Notes: a model not told the origin generated them from the letters alone. A stretch of DNA of 64,000 nucleotides from Vandiemenella viatica (GCA_031002005.1 JARYHS010013630.1:238893539-238957538); one strand, 5' to 3'; shown: positions 44,330 to 55,555, numbered from the stretch's first letter. Numbers and translations are program-made.

Positions 44330-45275
44330 GGCCGCAAAGATGGCTTTTGCTTATATTGTATTGGCAGATGAGCCGTGTGACATAGCTAGGAAAGAACAGG
44401 TTTCTATAAAAATCTGTTTTTATGACGAAGATAAAATTACAATCCGCAAAAAATTTCTCGAATTCTTAGAACTGATGGCGTTGATTGAGAAATTATAGCA
44501 TCAGAAATTGAGAGGTTTTTAGAAAACGAAGGTCATGGACCTGACTGGTGTGTCAACCAAGGATATGAAGGGTGTTCTACATTGGCGGGTGGTATTGGTG
44601 GGATTGAAATTTTTTAATAAAAAGAGAAATATAAAAATGCCTTGTATTTTCTTTGCGCAACCCACACACTTAACCTGGTTGTAAATAATTTAAATCAAAT
44701 TACAGAAATATAGAACACAATTAGCACCATAGAGTACATCATATTACAAGAACCCTTCTTACAGAGAAAGTACGTGCCAAATTTTTAGCTTTATATGGGA
44801 TCCGCTGTACTCAATAATATGTGTTTTGCCATTTTTAACGAGCATTTTGAAGACATTGTCAATGGATTTTCGAATGTTTCTAGAGAAGGAATGATGTGGT
44901 AAGGAAAGGGGCTTACCAGTTACAGTGCGTTGCTACGAAGTCAGAAATCATTATATGAGTTGGATTGAATACTCAGGAATATTGGAATTGGGAACCTGTT
45001 GCCACTGCATTACAATCAAAGACGATCGATATGTATACATGCATGGATCATATTAATAGAGTAATGTCTGTCATAAAAGATCATCGCAGCAATGCTGACA
45101 CGGAGAGTTAAGATATTTTAAACACATGTACCAGAAATGCAGCTGCCAGTGGAACCGATTTTAAAGTCCGGGGCATTGTATCTGTCCAACAACATAGTTT
45201 CAATCACCGTGTTGAGTCTCTATACGATTTTTGAAAGTGGTCTATTTTCATGCCTTGTTTAGATTCCTTGATGGC
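44330..45275 (+). pseudogene. hAT transposase middle segment (ZMYM1-like)
   Basis: Frames in succession show CDIARKEQVSIKICFYDEDK, a FLEFLEL block, an ENEGHGPDW...CVNQGYEG block (the G(L/Y)D...GQ.YDG catalytic Asp region, in which the D of YDG is E), ALYFLCATHTLNLVVNNLNQ (the C.AH.LNL block), and KTIDMYTC-like and DFKV-like blocks to about 45170. Stops and frameshifts make it non-functional. It ends in SIFMPCLDSLMAMF, where a CTGATGA-bearing repeat begins. Confidence 0.75.
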
Positions 45276-45299
45276 AATGTTTTGTGATTATAATATCTG

Positions 45300-45430
45300 A
45301 AGTAATAGACCTGATGAAGACAACCGAGCCGGTTGTCGATACGTTGCCATTTTACGACGCTACGCGGCTGAACTCCTGTGAAGAATTCATTTCATCCCCG
45401 ACATTGTTTCTTGAAATATTCAAACTGAAT
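45300..45430 (+). repeat. Penelope-type 3' terminal repeat with hammerhead-like motif
   Basis: CTGATGA at 45311-45317, stem GACAACC/GGTTGTC (45319-45325 with 45331-45337, loop GAGCC), then GATACG in place of GAAACG, and CGACGCTACGCGGCTGAACT downstream. Same architecture as at 8246 and 10680; one core base is changed. Confidence 0.45.
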
Positions 45431-45489
45431 AATTATGTCAACTTTTACAGTACCATATTCGAAAACTTTGTTATCATAGATCTTACATA

Positions 45490-46336
45490 ATTAGCAGAAT
45501 TAAGAAATTGAAATCCACTTTTTGAAATGAAATACGTATCTCAAATACGATGAAGTATAGTTTAAAACAAAAACATTTTAACACATCATTTATTCAACAG
45601 ATTTTGAAATAGCTGTCAATAGTTGTAACCTTCTTTTTATACTGTTTTTACTTCCTCCTCAGAAACAACTCTGTATCTTTTTTGTGTGTACGATCTTGGA
45701 GCTAGATTTACAATAGGGCGACATAACTCAAATTACATTAATGAACACAAAAAACTAGAGTTCTCATAAAAACGTAAATGTGAATCTATTTACTAATGAT
45801 CACTAAGTACGACATAAACGCATTTGTTGCCGTTAGTCAAATATCAACATGACGGATACAAGTAAACGGGGTGATACAACCGGCAGAGAATGAGTCGTAC
45901 CAGAAAGTGATGACAGGGAGCCAAGGTGATGAAAACAAACATGTTTTCATCCCATTTAACGGATTGCGGATCTGCTTAATTAGACGCTGAATCCACCAGA
46001 CTGCCAAATGATGCGGCATCCCGCATTGTTGGATTGAATTCCTCAGATACATTCTAGTTAAAATTTAAGTATGTCATTGGTTGATATTTTTTTTTTTAAA
46101 TATTTTTTTATTTTTATTTTTTTCTTAAATCACAAAGTTTCTACCAAAACCGCAACTTAAAATTTTTTGATTATTAAATCGAACTTAGGAATAAACTATG
46201 GAAGGAAAAGGTTATGACAACAGAAAATCTTGGAGAACTAGACCTTATGAAAAGGTTAAATGAGGCAGTAATATCCTTCTCTGCGACAAAATAACGCAAT
46301 CCTAATTTCTTTGGCTCAGCCTTGTACAACAAGCAA
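45490..46336. other. Non-coding stretch upstream of the young LINE
   Basis: No recognised similarity. The pre-insertion target lies at its right end (CATCCATAGAGA, 46337-46348). Confidence 0.5.
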
Positions 46337-46348
46337 CATCCATAGAGA
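46337..46348. repeat. Target-site duplication, left copy
   Basis: CATCCATAGAGA, identical to 49541-49552 immediately after the LINE poly(A) tail. Confidence 0.9.
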
Positions 46349-46360
46349 TACTGCGAAACT

Positions 46361-49009
46361 ATGGGGAAGAACTCAAACGTTTCCTCTATCTGGGCCACAG
46401 TGAGAAGCCTCAAGGATAACAAATTCAACAAGGGCGCCCCTACTATCAACACATCGATTTTGGAAGAGATTATGGACAGAATCGCCCCTGCTACAGTTCC
46501 TAGGGAGGAACCAAACTTCAAATTAACCCCTCACGAGCCTTCCGACCACTTTCTGTGCAGGCCGTTCGACATTAAAGAATTACACCAAGTCCTCAAGCGA
46601 TCATCTGACACCTCCCCTGGGATAGATGGTATTCACTACTCGATGATATCAAACGTGCCCCAAACTGGCCTGCAGCTACTTCTAAATTCTTTCAACCGGA
46701 TTTGGATGAAGGAACCAATTCCATTAGAATGGAGAACGCAAGTCATAATTCCCGTGCTAAAACAGAACAAAGACCCCCTGGCAGCGACTTCCTATAGACC
46801 TATATCACTTATGTCCTGCGTAGGAAAAACGCTAGAGCGACTAGTAAAAAATAGATTAGAATGGTGGGTGGAAGCGAAGAACTTGATACCCAACTCCCAA
46901 ACCGGATTCAGAAAAGGGAAAAACACAACAGACAACCTCGCTATATTGACCTCAGACATCAACCTCACATTTCTTAATAAACAATACCTCGGAGCGATCT
47001 TCCTAGACATACAATCCGCATACGATAAAGTTAACATATCCATCCTCATGCATAAACTGCAAATGCTCGGAATCCCGAAGAAATTTGTGGCAGGACTTTT
47101 CTCCCTCCTATCGGAGAGAATAATATTCGTCAGTTCGAAGAAGAACAAGATAGGTCCGCGTATAGTCTTCCTAGGGCTGCCTCAGGAAGCTATATTAAGC
47201 CCGCTTCTATACTTGATATACTCAATGGACATTAATTCTCATCTTCCGACTAGAATCATCTCTTTACAATTCGCAGACGATGTGGTGATCTACGCCATCG
47301 GCGATACTCAGGATGAAGTTCTCATTCTTTTGAGCGAAGCTATGACAGCCCTTTCCATTTGGCTACATAACAACGGACTAGACCTATCCAACGCAAAGTC
47401 ATCAGTGGTTTACTTCTCCAAAAGGAAAATCCTCTACAACTCCAGCAACCAACAGTTAGGGCCATATAATCTAACTCTGAAAAGACAAGGCCGATTCCTC
47501 GGGATGATACTGGACCATCGCCTCAACTGGGCCCAACACATAGATCAACTGATAACAAAAGCCATCTCCCGCCTCAACATAATAAAAATCGTATCTGGCG
47601 TCTGGTGGGGCGCTCACCCTCAAAGCCTACTCCTGATATATCGATCTCTGATCAGACCGCTAATCGACTACGGCAGCATGTTTTATCAAAACGCTAGGAA
47701 AGATGCTCTGAACAAACTAGATAGACTACAATCACGCTGCCTTAGAGCCTGCTTAGGAGCCGTTCGGTCCACTCCCACAAAACGCATTACTAGTAGAATC
47801 AGGGAACCTCCGCTCCACATTCGACGAGCATACCTAACTGAAAAATTTTTAATGGAAAGATTATCACTCAATAACCACCCCATTCATGAACGTCTCGAGA
47901 GGTTATCAATCATAGCAAATAGAGCCAAAAGTCGAGCTCGTCTTCCCCTGTTAAACGCCTATAAATTCTGGCTAAAATACAAAGACAAACTATCCTCGCA
48001 TAATATGCTCCCAATCTTTCAAGAACCTTTCGAGCTTCGTCTAGAAAGAACCCACACAATCCTCTGGGAGGAAGCCAAATCCGGAAATTTGATCCACAAG
48101 ATATCCAGATTCCTATCAAAACCAGACAACAGCACTCTTAAAATATTCACAGACGGATCGAAAACCACTGGAAATAATAGAGTAGGAGCGGCATATTTCT
48201 GTCCCAATACAGGTAAATCGACTCAATTTTCGCTACCCGAAGAGGCATCCATCTATACAGCTGAAGCAAAAGCCCTGCTGGAAGCCATCAGATATAGCCA
48301 AAGTACCAACATAGACAAAGTCGTCATCCTGACGGACTCCCTCAGTGTACTAAAGAGCTTACAAAATACTACGTGGAATAGCCATACTCAAACTATTGTA
48401 CTGGAAATTCTACAACAACTGAAACGGAACCGGGAACTTGGCATTACGACTACTCTGATGTGGATCCCATCTCACAGCGGCATCGAGCATAACGAACGGG
48501 TGGACGCCCTGGCAAAACGAGCTATCCATGAGGGAGAGGTAATCAACATGCAACTCCCGATCTCGGATATAACACATAATATCAAAGTAAGAGCCAAGGA
48601 AAAATGGCAAGAGGAATGGACGATCTCCTCAAAAATCAAAGCCTCATATTATGCAACCATTCAACCGAGCATATCGCCAAAACCTTGGTTTTACAATTGG
48701 AACAGTAGCAGACGATTAATCACTACGATATCGAGAGCCCGTTTTAACCACGGTAACTTCCCCAGCCACCTACACCGAATAGGGTTGAGAGATTCCCCAT
48801 ACTGCGACTGCTCAGACCAGGCAATAGGAGACATCAATCACATAATTTTTTCATGCAATAAATACCAACAACTCCAGGACCAAATGATGAAAGATCTTGC
48901 CAAGAACGGCTTCCCCTTTCCGACAAACGTAACCCTCCTACTTTCCAGCAACAAAGTAGTACTTAACATCCTCGCCAGATACTTAAAAGATGGAGGGATA
49001 GAATTCTAA
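46361..49009 (+). CDS. LINE ORF2 fragment: reverse transcriptase, RNase H and zinc knuckle
   Basis: An uninterrupted frame of 882 codons. RT: SDTSPGIDGIHYSM and SYRPISLMS (residues about 80-150), TGFRKGKNTTDN and FLDIQSAYDKV (about 180-225), LPQEAILSPLLY (about 275), catalytic LQFADDVVIYA (about 300), and FLGMILD (about 380). RNase H: FTDGSK, YTAEAKALLEAI, LTDSLSVLKSL and HNERVDALAK give the D-E-D-D set (about 590-725). A CDC...HIIFSC zinc motif follows near 815-835. The combination of RT with RNase H places it in the I superfamily. The first Met at 46361 is internal to the original ORF2; the endonuclease is lost by 5' truncation. One oddity: the normally invariant Gly of the LPQG box is Glu, which may impair RT. 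It cannot retrotranspose by itself. Confidence 0.92.
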   Translation: MGKNSNVSSIWATVRSLKDNKFNKGAPTINTSILEEIMDRIAPATVPREEPNFKLTPHEPSDHFLCRPFDIKELHQVLKRSSDTSPGIDGIHYSMISNVPQTGLQLLLNSFNRIWMKEPIPLEWRTQVIIPVLKQNKDPLAATSYRPISLMSCVGKTLERLVKNRLEWWVEAKNLIPNSQTGFRKGKNTTDNLAILTSDINLTFLNKQYLGAIFLDIQSAYDKVNISILMHKLQMLGIPKKFVAGLFSLLSERIIFVSSKKNKIGPRIVFLGLPQEAILSPLLYLIYSMDINSHLPTRIISLQFADDVVIYAIGDTQDEVLILLSEAMTALSIWLHNNGLDLSNAKSSVVYFSKRKILYNSSNQQLGPYNLTLKRQGRFLGMILDHRLNWAQHIDQLITKAISRLNIIKIVSGVWWGAHPQSLLLIYRSLIRPLIDYGSMFYQNARKDALNKLDRLQSRCLRACLGAVRSTPTKRITSRIREPPLHIRRAYLTEKFLMERLSLNNHPIHERLERLSIIANRAKSRARLPLLNAYKFWLKYKDKLSSHNMLPIFQEPFELRLERTHTILWEEAKSGNLIHKISRFLSKPDNSTLKIFTDGSKTTGNNRVGAAYFCPNTGKSTQFSLPEEASIYTAEAKALLEAIRYSQSTNIDKVVILTDSLSVLKSLQNTTWNSHTQTIVLEILQQLKRNRELGITTTLMWIPSHSGIEHNERVDALAKRAIHEGEVINMQLPISDITHNIKVRAKEKWQEEWTISSKIKASYYATIQPSISPKPWFYNWNSSRRLITTISRARFNHGNFPSHLHRIGLRDSPYCDCSDQAIGDINHIIFSCNKYQQLQDQMMKDLAKNGFPFPTNVTLLLSSNKVVLNILARYLKDGGIEF

Positions 49010-49466
49010 CCAATCTTGTAAGTTAAAACAGGAAATGATTATACTTCAAACCTAAAGCCCAAACCACAGCACAACCCCACTTCCGCGCAAGCACAACAAC
49101 TAGTTTGGCAAAATTAACAGTATCCTCACCAATCTACCGATTGAGGCCAACACCAGATAGATCAACCCTCTACAGATTATTTGTCAAAGAAATACAGCGA
49201 TTTAGACTAATCAGTAGAAAATAATGGATATACAGAACCGCCGATTACTAAGTCTAGTTGATGTATCGTCTAGCAACGCTTTTAGATTATGGTACTTAAG
49301 AAGGCACTTGAAATTTGAATATTGTAAATAGCATATACATCCCATAAGATTGTAATAAATTTTACCTAATATAGATAAGGAAATGTGTAAATAGATAAGT
49401 TACGCAAATGGATGTAAGAAGCTTTGTAAAAATTTAGATTGGCTGTATGGTCTCTAACCAAATGCC

Positions 49467-49469
<3 letters not shown>

Positions 49470-49540
<71 letters not shown>
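49470..49540 (+). repeat. Poly(A) tail of the LINE
   Basis: 71 consecutive A, directly followed by the right target-site duplication. Confidence 0.95.
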
Positions 49541-49541
<1 letters not shown>

Positions 49542-49552
49542 ATCCATAGAGA
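49541..49552. repeat. Target-site duplication, right copy
   Basis: CATCCATAGAGA; continues GTCCTCCTCTATACTGCG, the other side of the original target. Confidence 0.9.
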
Positions 49553-49574
49553 GTCCTCCTCTATACTGCGCCTT

Positions 49575-49680
49575 GTTAAAACCATGGAGGAAGGAAATAT
49601 TCCATGGTTAAAACCATGGAGGATATTCCTTCCTCCATGGTTAAAACCCTTCGTTCCTCCATGGTTAAAACATGGCAGAG
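49575..49680. repeat. Cluster of CCATGGAGGAAGG direct and inverted motifs
   Basis: CCATGGAGGAAGG at 49582 and a related CCATGGAGGATATTC copy at 49614, with inverted CCTCCATGG copies at about 49634 and 49656; GTTAAAAC follows or precedes most of them. CCATGG is itself palindromic, so the block can form nested hairpins. A single related motif lies at 24667. Confidence 0.65.
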
Positions 49681-49784
49681 GGCAACGATGCTAGAGAACC
49701 ATCTAAACTGTCTGTGTATGCTTAGTGTACACAGAAAACATTTATAAGAAAATTGTGATAAAATGTCAGATGAAGTTGCTTGAA

Positions 49785-52700
49785 AAATTACTATTTTTAT
49801 TTTTGCTGTCGTCAGTCTTTCGACTTGATGCAATCCTCCATCCCTTCCTATCCTGTGCTACCCTCTTCATTTCTACATACCCCTTACAACCCACGTCCTC
49901 AATTATCTGCTCCATATATTCTAATCTCTGTCTTCCTCTGCAGTTCTTACCTTCGACTGTTCCCTCCACTAACAAATTAACCAATCCAGCATGTCTCAAA
50001 ATATGACCTACCAGCCTGTCACTTCTTTCTGTAGGCTTCTTCCACAAACTACTTTTCTCACCCATCATTTCCAAAACTCGTTCATTTCTTACTTTATCAG
50101 TCCACTTAATTTCGGCATTCTTCAGTAGCACCACATTTCAAAAGCTTCAATTTTCTTTATTTCCAATATTCCTAAGTCCATGTTTCGCTACCATAAAGAG
50201 CTGTGCTCCACACAAAGAGTTTTAAAAAGATCTTTCTAATTCCTAGATAAATATTTGAAACTAAAAGGTTTCTCTTTTTCATGAAGGCTAGTGCTATTCT
50301 GCTTTTAACATCATTTCTGTTTCGGCCATCGGTTGTAATTTTGCTTCCCAAGTAACAGAACTCACTTACTTCCCCTGTTGTATCCGTTCCTATTTTTGTA
50401 TTTAATTTTAGTATTGGTATCATTTCTGCTACATTTCATCACTTTAGACTTGGTTTGATTTATATTCAGTCCAAAATCTTCCTTCAGTATTTTGTTCATG
50501 CCATTAAGTAACTGCTCAATATCCTCAACCCTCTCTGCTAACTAGATAATGTCATCAGCAAATCGTAGCATACTGATTTTTTTCTCCCTGAAAACCTATG
50601 CCACATGGAAAATTTTCTTTGACTTTCTTCGTTGCGTCTTCTACATACAAGTTGAATATTAACGGTGATAGACTACAACCTTGTCTCACCCCATTTTTAA
50701 CTGATGCATGTCTCTCGTCATTCTCTACTTTTATTATAGCCACTTGGTTCTTATATTGTTTATAAACTATTCTTCTATCTCGATACTTCAGACCTGACTT
50801 ATTTAAAGTTTTCAACATTTGTCCTACCTAACATTATCGAAAGCTTTTTCTAAATCAAGAAATGCCTTAAAAGTATCTTTGTTTTTATTGATCCGCCCTT
50901 CAAGTATTAATCTTAAAGACAGAATTGCTTCCCTTGTACCGCGTTTCTGCTAAACCCAAACTGATCTTCACCTACTATCACTTCTACTACCCTTTCCATC
51001 CTTCTGTATATTATTCTGGTCAGCAATTTTGAAGCATGTGGTGTTAGACTAATGGCGCGATAATTCTCACATTTGTCGGCTTGTGCTTTTTTTGGAAGTG
51101 TGAAGATGATATTTTTTTATTAAAATCGGTTGGAATTTCTCCTGTTTCATAACTGTTTGACATCAGCTTGAATAATCTTTCGATTCCTTTCTCTCCTAGG
51201 GATTTAAGAAGTTCTGCAGGGATCTCATCAATTCCAACTGCCTTATTTGCTTTCAAGTCATTCAGAGCTTTATTAAATTCCGTCCACAAAACAGGATCTC
51301 CTAAGTCATTAATGTCAACATCGCCTTCCTTTTCAATTACACTGTTGTTCAAGTCGTCCCCAACATACAGTTCCTCAATGTATTCCTTCCATCGGTTAGC
51401 TCTATCTTCTGAGCTTAAAAGAGGTTTCACATCGGCAGCTTCAATGTTCATACCTCTTTTTGTCATTTCTCCAAAATTCAGTTTGATCTTTCTATATGTA
51501 ACATCTACTTTACCTACAACCATTTCCTTTCTACTTCTTCACACTTTTCTTGTAGCCATTTTTCTTTTGCTATTTTGCATTTCCTATTTATTTGATTTCT
51601 AAATTTCCTGTAATGCTCTCTTCCTGCTTCATCCTGAGCATTTTTGTACCTTCTCCTCTGATCCATCAGCTCCAGAATTTCTTCTGTGATCCAAGGTTTT
51701 CGGGCAGCTTGTTCCCTAAAGCCTAATGTTTCTTTACCAGCTTTCATTATTTCGGTCTTTAATGCATTCCATTCGTCCTCGGTTGAGCTCCTTTCAGAGT
51801 TACTTCTTAGACCTAAGTCTACCATTTCTGCAAATTTTTGTCTCGTGCTGGATTGTTTCAGTTTATTCACTTCCAGTCTGTTCTGCTTATACTGCTTCCT
51901 TATTCGCTTAAATTTCAGCCTGCACTCCATTATTATCAAATTATGGTCAGAGTCTATGTCTGCTCCTGGGTACGCTTTACAGTCTAGAACTTGATTCCTG
52001 AATCTCTGTTTGACCATGATATAATCTAGCTGATATCTGCCTGTATCCCCAGGACGTTTCCAGGTGTATATTCTTCTTGCTTGGTTCTTAAACAGTGTGT
52101 TTGCCACTACCAGCTTGTATCTTTCACAAAATTCTAGCAACCTGCTTCCTCGCTCATTTCTTTCTCCTAGACCAAAACTTCCAACAGTATTCCCCTCTTT
52201 TCATTCTTCCACTATTGCATTCCAATCACCCATGATTATTTGATTTTCCTCCCCCTTCACATATTGGATTAATTCTTCAATTTCGGTATATATTTTTTCT
52301 ATTTCTTCGCCATCTTCCTGTGATGTTGCCATATACACTTGTACTAAAGTGGTTGGGACGGGCTTAGTTTCTAACCTGATCAAAATAATCCTGTCACTAA
52401 ACTGTTTCATAATAACTCACCCGTTTCCCTACTCTCTTATTCATTACAAATCCTACACCAGTGACTCCATTGACAGCTTGTGTGCTAATTATCCTGTGTT
52501 CCCCCAGACCTGAAATCCTGTGCATCCTTCCATTTAATTCTCACTAATCCCAACAACATCTAATTTAAGTTGTTCCGTCTCCTTTTTTAAGTTTTCTAAC
52601 CTACCTGCCCTATTCAGACTTCTAACGTTCCCACGCTCCGACTCGTAGAATGTTTCTATCCATTCTGATGACTCCTCCCTGAGCAGTCCCCACCCGGAGA

Positions 52701-53110
52701 TCCGATTGGGGGGACTATTTTACCTCCAGAATATTTTACCCAGGAAAAAGCAATCATGATTTATGTAATTTGAGAGGATTATATGTCCTCGGGGAACCCA
52801 TTGGGTCTTTAATGCAGTGGTTTCCCGTTGCCTTCTGCATCCCCTGCCGTTGATCATTCCAGATTCATCCGCCTTTACGACCCGTTTTCCAACCCCAAGG
52901 GCAAGAGGGTGCCCTTAACCACTCCCCGCTCTTCCACCCTACTTTCGGAGGCCGTTTGGTAAGCAGTGGGTGTACTCCTTATACCGGGAATCTTTTCAGT
53001 CACCAGAGCCTCGTCCGTGCAAACAGGGTGCACCACATGAAGGAGAGGTTGACATTTGGTTGGAAAAAGCTAGTATAGTCTCTCCCAAACCCTTACACCC
53101 CACGGCTAGA
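49785..53110 (-). mobile_element. RTE-type LINE, copy B, minus strand, degenerate
   Basis: Near full length, from 5' leader (53110, TGTCAACCTCTCCTTCATGT on the minus strand) to the 3' end with GACGACAGCAAAAATAAAAA (about 49787). Minus-strand frames in order: endonuclease (52410-52201, VQVYMATSQ, IIMGDWNAIV), endonuclease C-terminal and linker (52140-51514, YTWKRPGDTGRYQLDYIMVK, SDHNLI), RT start (51523-51044, KANKAVGIDEIPAELLKSLG), RT core (50818-50555, VRQGCSLSPLIFN and, just beyond, RFADDII), and C-terminal part (50423-49766, FCYLGSKIT, ALYGSE, RSDRLVGHILRH). Four or more frameshifts or stops inactivate it. It keeps the GDWN and SDH endonuclease motifs that copy A has lost. Confidence 0.87.
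51514..52140 (-). pseudogene. RTE endonuclease C-terminal half and linker (open 208 codons)
   Basis: The longest intact frame of copy B: YTWKRPGDTGRYQLDYIMVK, then GADIDSDHNLIIMECR with the catalytic SDH, then a basic linker rich in Lys, Arg and Glu leading to the RT domain. The first Met is internal to the original ORF. Confidence 0.82.
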
Positions 53111-53124
53111 TAGGTGGAAAGAAG

Positions 53125-53525
53125 AATTTGACAGGCTTAGGTTTAAAGTTACTGAAACCAAAATTGTATGCTTGTTGGTGAGCTGGAAAAAAAACCATTA
53201 CAGTTAACATTAGGGCATCATGAAATTGAAATTGTTGCAAACTTTAAGTACCTCAGCAGCTTTAAGCCAGCTGAAAACAGACTATTTCCAGATACAGACA
53301 AGAGGATTAAAACACGTGCAAACTTCTACAGTTCTGTTTCACAGATATCATACGACGAAAGTTATTCACAGGCAGCAAAATTATATTTATATAAACACGC
53401 CTTCTCCCAATCCTACGATTAAGAAGCTACCACACTGACTATAAGGAACAAGGGCAGGTTAAATAGACTGAAATGAAAATCCTCAGGTTAAGTATCCAAA
53501 AGGTCATACATGAAAAATTAAAAAT
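53125..53525 (+). pseudogene. RTE-like LINE RT C-terminal fragment
   Basis: LTLGHHEIEIVANFKYLSSF corresponds to the V..FKYLGS box; then KRIKTRANFYSSVS (RI..A) and, across a frame change, NKGRLNRLK. It is another LINE copy fused next to copy B, in opposite orientation. Confidence 0.6.
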
Positions 53526-53639
53526 GAATCATTCCGACTTCAACTATGACTTCAATGACCACTGCAGACACAAAAGAAGAAGAAGAGAAAATATCAGTTT
53601 CGGTTTAAGATAGGGGGGTACCATCCGCGCTTTACTGTA

Positions 53640-55055
53640 CCTCGTCCCTTTTGTATCTATTTCTTACAAAGAACCTGGATAATGTTGATACAAAATATAA
53701 AGATGGCGGTATAAGCGATCACAAGGCGCTTGTGGTAACTTCCAAATCTCATCTGAAGGTGGAACATGATATGAATAAAGTTATATCAGTTATTGATTCG
53801 TTAAGGCAAAGGATGTAGTACATCACTTGGCGAAAAATATTGAGGAATATAAAGTATAAAAAACTGTGTAATAATTTGAAATAAATAATGGGGAAGCGTC
53901 TAAATCAATTTGTTCCTAGGAAATGTATTTAGGGTAGTTAGAACTTTCCATGGTTCAGTCTGGAAGTAAAACATTTGCTTAGGAAGCAAAGGCATTTACC
54001 GTAAATAAATCCCGGGACACATCTTGCCGTGTTAAATCAGTATAGTTACGGGCGGAAGTACGTAAGGCAATGCGTGAAGCTTTTGAAGAATTTCAAGTTA
54101 GGGCTTTATCTGAAGATCTGATTACTAATGCAAAATAAGTTCTGCTAACGTTTTAAAGTAGTACGTGGCTTCCGTAAAGTTGTTCATTCCATCGCTAATT
54201 AATTAATATGTAGTGTTAATGGTAACTAGTATATGGAAAGCAGAAAATTCGAATAATATTTTTTACAAAGATTTCACAACAGAAAAAGTGGAGAAGGTCC
54301 TGACATTTATCACTCCTACTAAAAAAATTCTGAAAATCTCGTTCTTGGCATCGAGGGAATAACGAAACTGCCTATGAACGTTTAAAGCAATTAGGCTCCC
54401 CAGTCAAACGCTATTCCTAATCAATTCTGCTCTAGATATGCAAAGGAAATTGAGCCATATCTGATGAAATTATATACCTCTTCCTCAGATCAAGGAAAAG
54501 TACCAGCTGAATCGAAGACAGCTGTAGTAAGTCCAGATCCTCAAAATTACAAATCGATCTCTTTAACTTCAATCTTTTGCAGAATTTTACAAAATATCAT
54601 CTATTTAAATGTCTTGTATTTTTTGATGAAGAGAAGCTATGAAACGCAACTCAAGATGGATTCAGAAATGGCCGATGATGCAGACACAAATTGTACTTTT
54701 CAGTTACTACTTATGTTGTATGTTAGATGGTTGGTCTAAAGTTGATTAAATTTTACTATATTTTTAAAAAATCTTTCAACACTGTACTTCATACTAGGTT
54801 ACTTAACAAACTTCATGGCTATGGCATTTCCAGAAAATAGAATGGTGGATTCCGCTGAATACCTAGCTTTAACATTTCATAATAATTTGTTGTTGAATGA
54901 CCATATTAAAAAATAATTTGGAAAGTAAACTATATGCACCGTTTCCTGCATCATAACTTATAACAATGTACACTGGAAACAAAATCGATTGCTCTAGTGT
55001 GACCTCACTTGGAATATTGGTCTTCTGTATGGGGCCCCAAATCAAAACGTGTTAA
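53640..55055 (+). pseudogene. LINE (CR1/Jockey-like), 5' portion before piggyBac
   Basis: GGISDHKALVVTSKSHL holds the SDH endonuclease motif; further down, PDPQNYKSISLTSIFCRIL is the NYRPISLTS RT block with a SYETQL (SCETQL) block; and TWNIGLLYGAPN (LEY.S.VW.P) is the thumb. Many stops. The frame continues at 56389 after the piggyBac insertion. Confidence 0.72.
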
Positions 55056-55345
55056 CCCTTTAATGCCCAGGTATGCTTCTGATGTAAGAAAAAAACTTTC
55101 TTCATGAGATGTTATTTATTGAAGATACTTAAAAATACATTTCCATAAAAATACAAAATATTTTAATATTTTAACAATTTTTGGAGATGTGACATATATG
55201 TAACATTGGGCGATTAAGGATACAAAGTATATTTTGCAAGTAAAATATACCTGCTTACATGTATGGAAAAATTCTTGATTTTATATAGTTATTATACATA
55301 TAGTATTATGGATATTATCCTGAGGATAATTATTGGGAAAATGAT

Positions 55346-55555
55346 TTATACATGCAACCTCCTGAAAAAATTCCTATCCTTGTTGAGACATAAATACACC
55401 ACACACTTTTCGCACCACACAAATGGGTTCATTTTTATGCATATTTTGCAGCGTCCACGTGTGCTCTTCCAGATGGGCCAGTGGTCACTCCGATCTTTTT
55501 GACAATCTACAACCGATACAATAGTAGTTGCTGCTATTTTCTTTGATTTCGACAT
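55346..55555 (-). pseudogene. piggyBac transposase C-terminal cysteine-rich domain
   Basis: GRCKICIKMNPFVWCEKCVV followed by YLCLNKDRNFFRRLHV: a C..C...C..C..C spacing followed by an F..LH end, as in the C-terminal zinc-binding domain of piggyBac transposases. The upstream catalytic DDD region is absent. Confidence 0.82.

Larger units (their letters stand above)
46349..49540 (+). mobile_element. 5'-truncated I-superfamily LINE, young insertion
   Basis: Bounded by the 12-bp duplication CATCCATAGAGA and ending in a 71-bp A run (49470-49540). Lacks ORF1 and the endonuclease, consistent with 5' truncation during target-primed reverse transcription. The perfect duplication, long tail and open frame indicate a recent insertion. 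GC content is visibly higher than the surrounding DNA. About 460 bp of 3' UTR follow the stop. Confidence 0.93.

Noticed and set aside
45837..46052. 71-codon minus-strand frame as a transposase fragment
   Set aside because: No recognised motif in this or the neighbouring frames.
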